Shown: positions 5,768 to 9,330 of the stretch, piece by piece
How the letters are laid out: every line of letters starts with the position of its first letter
How positions within the stretch are numbered: the first letter of the stretch is position 1
NCBI GenBank assembly: GCA_025869455.1
Contig: JAOZVT010000604.1
Coordinates: 1-9,330, forward strand
Length of the DNA stretch: 9,330 nt
DNA from: Prosthecobacter sp.
Lineage (GTDB): Bacteria; Verrucomicrobiota; Verrucomicrobiia; Verrucomicrobiales; Verrucomicrobiaceae
Reading direction: 5' to 3'
Translations under genes and position numbers: made by a program
The notes under the pieces: generated by a model
Databases searched by the model: none
What the model was told of the DNA's origin: nothing
The model's input: only the letters and a program-made list of their open reading frames with translations

Positions 5768-7396
5768 TCAGTTTCCCGGCATTTTAGGGCCTGCGGCGGC
5801 GGTGAAGAAATAGAGGCGCTCAATCAACTGACTGACAAACATGAGCAGCATGGAAAGCGTCAAGAGAGCGGCCGGATGAATGCCTCCGCAGATGAGCAGG
5901 GGGATGATGAATCCAGCCACCACAAGTAGATACCGACGCGTCAAGAGTTGTTTGGAAAGGAGGCTGTTTAGGATGCGTGCAGATTTATGCCACGGGCTAT
6001 CTCCATCCTCCAGAGCCTGCTCATTTTGGTTCAATTCATAAATGGTGCTTCCCCACAAGAGGAGCAATGTGGAAGTGAGCGTGGTGAAGAGGAAGGGAAC
6101 CTCCAGCCAACTCCAAATGACGCTGACTAAACCTGTGCCTAGTAGCAACATGCTGCCGATGAACTTTGCCGTGGTGAGCTTTAGAGACCAGTAGGGACGC
6201 CGGGTGTCCACATACACCATGATGGATGTCGTGACGGCCAATACACCCATGAGGGCGGTACCCGTAAACGCTAGTTTCATGAGCATAAGATCTCCCCACC
6301 ACCAAGCGGCAAGCACGGATGCCCCTGCACCTGCGAAGGCTCCGAACGCTAAGATTTCACGCGAAAGCCAGGATTTCCGCCAGCCCATGAAGGCACGCCA
6401 AGCTTTCAGTGGTTGGCCCAAATGCAAGACACTGAGGTGAATGCCAATGACACTGAGGAAAAATGCCACGGCTCCTGTGATGCCGGCTTCTTTAAGTGTC
6501 AGCACATTCAGCCAAAGAGCCACGGCTCCTGCGACAAAAGCTCCCGCGCCCATTTGTGTCATCACCAGCATCCAAGATAAGGGCGTGTGGGCGTGATCCA
6601 GTGTCAGGCTGCCTTCGTCCGCCGGATGGGCATGCGTGGGGATCTCTCTGCTGCTGGTATAACGTGTGGTGGGGCGTGTGTAACTGCTGTCAAAAGCACC
6701 GACCATCATCCGCCCGCGTGATGGTAGGTCGCTGACTTTGACGGCGACGATCTTGATGGCTTCATTCGGGCAGGCCTGAACACAGGCGGGAGCTTCACCT
6801 TCTGCTAAGCGCCCTTGGCACATGTCGCACTTGCGCACAATGCCACGCTTGAGGTTAAACTTGGGCACGTCATACGGACATTTGAGGATGCAGTAACTGC
6901 AACCGATGCATTGATCATCCAGATGTCGCACGATGCCCGTGACGGGATCTTTGTCGTAGGCCAGGACGGGGCAGCCATTCATGCAGGCTGGGTCTGCGCA
7001 GTGATGACAGGCGGTGGTGACCGTTTGAAGATAAGGTTTCTTTAAAGTGCCGACGAGCAATCCTATGTCGCGCCAGCTTTCGTCTTCATCCAGTCCATTC
7101 AAGGAATGGCAGGCTGCTACACAGGCTTTGCATCCGGTGCAGGCATCCAGATTCACCTCAAAGGAATACTGCTCTCCGGCTTGTGGTTTGCTCAGCGGAA
7201 TGAGATGAGAGAACCGCTTGGCGGGAGAGGCTGACTCATAGGCTTCTGAGAAGAGCGTGACGGGCGTGCGGAGGTTTTGTTGTTCTTCGAGAATGTTTTC
7301 GAGAAACAAGGCATCGAGCATGTTGGACGGCGGAGATGCCAAATCAGAAGTCGGTGGAGTGCCGCCTGTGACTGATTTTTCGATGTCGAAAAGCAT
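5768..7396 (-). CDS. DmsB-DmsC-type fusion: four-cluster iron-sulfur protein plus eight-helix quinol-oxidising membrane anchor
   Basis: The likely electron donor to the neighbouring nitrate reductase. After about 78 variable residues come four ferredoxin-type cysteine sets: Cys86/89/92/96, Cys130/133/138/142, Cys163/166/169/173 and Cys190/193/205/209, the layout of DmsB and NrfC-like subunits. From about 272 there are eight hydrophobic segments (about 274-296, 305-326, 347-366, 373-394, 411-429, 433-453, 487-504, 507-525). Between the second and third lies HLGQPLKAW...SWLSREIL, the hallmark of DmsC/NrfD-like anchors. In DMSO reductase these two parts are separate polypeptides; here they are one 542-residue chain. 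Basic residues cluster in the loops at 328-346, 397-411 and 456-486, and the other loops are short and poor in charge, so the N-terminal iron-sulfur part should face the cytoplasm. No signal peptide. ATG at 7394-7396, 13 bases after the nirA stop. The product is clear, the partner is inferred from operon position. Confidence 0.9.
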   Translation of the reverse strand: MLFDIEKSVTGGTPPTSDLASPPSNMLDALFLENILEEQQNLRTPVTLFSEAYESASPAKRFSHLIPLSKPQAGEQYSFEVNLDACTGCKACVAACHSLNGLDEDESWRDIGLLVGTLKKPYLQTVTTACHHCADPACMNGCPVLAYDKDPVTGIVRHLDDQCIGCSYCILKCPYDVPKFNLKRGIVRKCDMCQGRLAEGEAPACVQACPNEAIKIVAVKVSDLPSRGRMMVGAFDSSYTRPTTRYTSSREIPTHAHPADEGSLTLDHAHTPLSWMLVMTQMGAGAFVAGAVALWLNVLTLKEAGITGAVAFFLSVIGIHLSVLHLGQPLKAWRAFMGWRKSWLSREILAFGAFAGAGASVLAAWWWGDLMLMKLAFTGTALMGVLAVTTSIMVYVDTRRPYWSLKLTTAKFIGSMLLLGTGLVSVIWSWLEVPFLFTTLTSTLLLLWGSTIYELNQNEQALEDGDSPWHKSARILNSLLSKQLLTRRYLLVVAGFIIPLLICGGIHPAALLTLSMLLMFVSQLIERLYFFTAAAGPKMPGN

Positions 7397-7409
7397 AAGA
7401 AGTTAGGCC

Positions 7410-9161
7410 TTAAACTTCACAGAAGATTTCCTGGAGTTGGCCAACCGTGTGTCGGTTGCAAAAGCTATAAAAGGACTCTTCGGTTTCGCGTTTCAGTTGG
7501 AAGCCTTTCAGCATGGTTTCCAGTGTGGTGCCGAGTGATTCGATAGGCACCCCACTGAATATCTGGCGGCCGATTTTACGATTTTCACCAAACCCACCGC
7601 CGACAGTGATGTGGTAACCTTCACCTGATTCTGATTTCACTTTGGTGCCCAGCAGCCCGATGTCTCCCATGAAATGTTGAGCGCAACTGTGTGCGCAGCC
7701 GGTGAAGTGAATGTTGACCGGTTTGTCCAGCTTTACCCGTTTATCCAAATACTCCATCATGGCGATGGCGTGGCCTTTGGTATCTGTGGCGGCGAATTTG
7801 CAATAGCGGTTTCCGGTGCAGGCAACGAAGCCACTTTTGAGGTTAGACTGCTCACATGGGAATCCTAGTTTCCGCAGTGATTTGGCCAGAGTGGCTGCGT
7901 AGGCGGCTTTGACATTGGGGATGATCAGGTTTTGCCAAACGGTGAGACGGACTTCACCTGAGCCGTAGCTTTCGGCCAGATCGGCAATGCGTTCGAGCTG
8001 CTTTGCGGTGAGTTGTCCCACGGGAACACTGGCACCGATGTAAACGAGTCCTTCTTGTTTCTGCGGATAGATGCCCACATGTGAGTGACCTTGCTGAGAG
8101 AAACTGCGCGTTTCCTGGATGCCTGAGGCTGGAGCCAAACGGGTCAGTTTGTAGGGGAGTAGTTTTTCGGTTTCGCTTAACACGCCGTCCAAGCCCATGC
8201 CTTCGACGACGTATTTGAAGCGGGCTTTCTTCCGATTGGTGCGGTCACCATGTTTGATGAAGACACGCAGCAGGGCCACCATGACATCATTGAGTTGCTC
8301 AGGCTTCACGATGACACCCCAGTCGCTGGCAAAGGTCTGATGTCCGGTGACTCCGCCAAGAGCGATGCGGAAATAGACGCCAGGCTCGATGCCTTCGCTG
8401 TTTTCATTAATTCGCACAGCACTGGCCCCGATGTCGTTGGTGTCTTCAACGGCGCTGATCAAACCGCCGCCATCATAGGCGATATTGAATTTGCGTGGCA
8501 GATCATAGAACTCCTTTGAAGCGATGATGAGAGTGGCTAACTCATTCACCAAGGGGCGGACGTCGATCAACTCATGTGGATCATAACCCGCACAAGGATT
8601 CATGGTGATGTTACGGATGTTATCCGCTCCGGCTCCTTTGGAATGCAGGCCACAGGATTGAATGCGACGCAGTACCTCGGGGCAGTTCTTGGGCTCTATA
8701 AGGCGGATCTGAAAATTATTCCGTGTGGTGATTTGGATATAACCTGTGGTTAGGTCACTGGCTATGGAGGCCAGTTCGCGGAGCTGGTAACTCTTCACCA
8801 CGCCACCGGGGATGCGGAGGCGGCACATGTAACCATCCTTCACCGGGTTGAGCCAAAAGAGACCGTTCCATTTGTAGCGAAAGACGGATTCTGGTTCAGG
8901 CTTGGCATTCCACCGCGCGTCCATGACGAGTTGTTCGATGGCGTCAAAGGGATGCAGTTCACGTTTGATGCGTTCTTCTTTGGTGAGGTCATCCAAGGAC
9001 GGACCTTCATGGAGCGCGGTCTGAGCTGTGGGGGCCGAAGAGAGATCTCCGAAGCTGATGCCACCAGCAGCGACTCCGGCGAAGAACCCTTCGAGGTAGC
9101 GTTGTTGTTCGGAAGAGAAGCCTGGAGAGCTCGAGTTTGGAAGTGTTGAAAGTGCGGTCAT
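7410..9161 (-). CDS. nirA: Ferredoxin-dependent assimilatory nitrite reductase (siroheme/[4Fe-4S])
   Basis: Reduces nitrite to ammonium with six electrons in the cytoplasm. The 583-residue protein shows the duplicated nitrite/sulfite reductase architecture: ferredoxin-like half-domains near 105-160 and 350-415, and siroheme domains near 175-335 and 440-560. The cluster/siroheme cysteines are Cys448-x5-Cys454 (ACTGNRYCKF) and Cys489-x3-Cys493 (GCAHSCAQH), separated by 34 residues, the family spacing. TTRNNFQIR and RNITMNPCAGYDPHELIDVRPL resemble the nitrite-reductase branch (RN-T-NP-AG-DP-ELIDTRPL) more than sulfite reductase. The nitrate reductase two genes downstream supports this. The first 90 residues are less conserved. 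No NAD(P)H- or FAD-binding part is present, so a small ferredoxin or the adjacent iron-sulfur protein must supply electrons. ATG at 9159-9161; no strong Shine-Dalgarno. It is the first gene of the minus-strand unit, so the promoter should lie in 9162-9330 or beyond. Confidence 0.93.
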   Translation of the reverse strand: MTALSTLPNSSSPGFSSEQQRYLEGFFAGVAAGGISFGDLSSAPTAQTALHEGPSLDDLTKEERIKRELHPFDAIEQLVMDARWNAKPEPESVFRYKWNGLFWLNPVKDGYMCRLRIPGGVVKSYQLRELASIASDLTTGYIQITTRNNFQIRLIEPKNCPEVLRRIQSCGLHSKGAGADNIRNITMNPCAGYDPHELIDVRPLVNELATLIIASKEFYDLPRKFNIAYDGGGLISAVEDTNDIGASAVRINENSEGIEPGVYFRIALGGVTGHQTFASDWGVIVKPEQLNDVMVALLRVFIKHGDRTNRKKARFKYVVEGMGLDGVLSETEKLLPYKLTRLAPASGIQETRSFSQQGHSHVGIYPQKQEGLVYIGASVPVGQLTAKQLERIADLAESYGSGEVRLTVWQNLIIPNVKAAYAATLAKSLRKLGFPCEQSNLKSGFVACTGNRYCKFAATDTKGHAIAMMEYLDKRVKLDKPVNIHFTGCAHSCAQHFMGDIGLLGTKVKSESGEGYHITVGGGFGENRKIGRQIFSGVPIESLGTTLETMLKGFQLKRETEESFYSFCNRHTVGQLQEIFCEV

Positions 9162-9275
9162 CGTTTCAAGCGTTAGTTTGTTCGAGAGGCTTGGCTGGTT
9201 TTAGCGACGCAGCGGGGATTCAAAGGAAGCTCTGATAAAAAGGTGTGGTGTCGCGAAGTGACATATGATCCGTAG

Positions 9276-9295
9276 CCGTGGGTTTTAACCCACGG
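9276..9295. repeat. 20-base palindrome upstream of nirA (REP-like candidate)
   Basis: CCGTGGGTT (9276-9284) and AACCCACGG (9287-9295) are perfect inverted arms separated by TT, about 115 bases upstream of the nirA start. No T-run follows on either strand. The GC-rich arms around an AT core resemble dispersed REP-like palindromes that I recall from planctomycete and verrucomicrobial intergenic regions. A regulator-binding palindrome for the nitrate unit or a terminator of an upstream gene are alternatives. Confidence 0.6.
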
Positions 9296-9330
9296 GAAGA
9301 GAGAGCCCTGAACGTGGCCATTCGGTAGCG

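Noticed and set aside
9249..9263. TGTC-N7-GACA inverted repeat in the nirA upstream region, as a possible regulator site
   Set aside because: Four-base arms with a seven-base spacer are too short to separate from chance, and I recognise no regulator with this consensus.
1..9330. CRISPR array, tandem direct-repeat array or full insertion sequence
   Set aside because: I saw no regularly spaced direct repeats and no transposase reading frame. The repeats present are isolated inverted repeats.

Overview
The window looks like a chromosomal segment of a free-living, heterotrophic Gram-negative bacterium, most likely of the Verrucomicrobiota/Planctomycetota group. That guess rests on gene content (a DmsBC-type fusion beside a NarB-type nitrate reductase and NirA, a planctomycete/verrucomicrobial style sugar epimerase, a GumN/TraB-like protein), moderate GC, and weak or absent Shine-Dalgarno sequences at most starts. 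It is an inference and not a search result.

Layout. (1) 1-344, plus strand: the 3' end of a TraB/GumN-family gene. (2) 445-529, plus strand: a complete tRNA-Leu with anticodon AAG, preceded by a plausible promoter. (3) 530-1071: about 540 bases without a convincing gene, lower in GC and rich in inverted repeats, including a 127-base element (884-1010) closed by a long bulged stem and holding two internal perfect hairpins. (4) 1072-1368, minus strand: a small predicted lipoprotein of unknown function. (5) 1587-1621: a strong intrinsic terminator reading on the minus strand. (6) 1653-9161, minus strand: five closely spaced co-directional genes, read in the order nirA-type nitrite reductase, DmsB-DmsC-type iron-sulfur/membrane-anchor fusion, narB-type molybdopterin nitrate reductase, ADP-ribosylglycohydrolase-like protein, sugar epimerase/isomerase. 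(7) 9162-9330: the upstream region of nirA, containing a 20-base near-perfect palindrome.

How the genes work together. The first three genes of the minus-strand cluster form an assimilatory nitrate-to-ammonium module. The 729-residue nitrate reductase has one N-terminal [4Fe-4S] cluster and a cysteine Mo ligand, no Tat signal and no C-terminal [2Fe-2S] domain, so it should be cytoplasmic and need an external electron donor. The fusion protein next to it carries sixteen cysteines in four ferredoxin-type clusters followed by eight membrane segments. Its loop charges place the iron-sulfur part in the cytoplasm. The simplest reading is that quinol feeds electrons through this fusion to the nitrate reductase, instead of ferredoxin or NAD(P)H. 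NirA then reduces nitrite to ammonium with a siroheme/[4Fe-4S] centre. The two distal genes are of unknown relation to nitrate. The DraG-like protein has altered metal-binding motifs, and the epimerase keeps its E-D-H-E metal site but lacks two substrate-binding residues typical of ketose 3-epimerases. No nitrate transporter or regulator lies inside the window.
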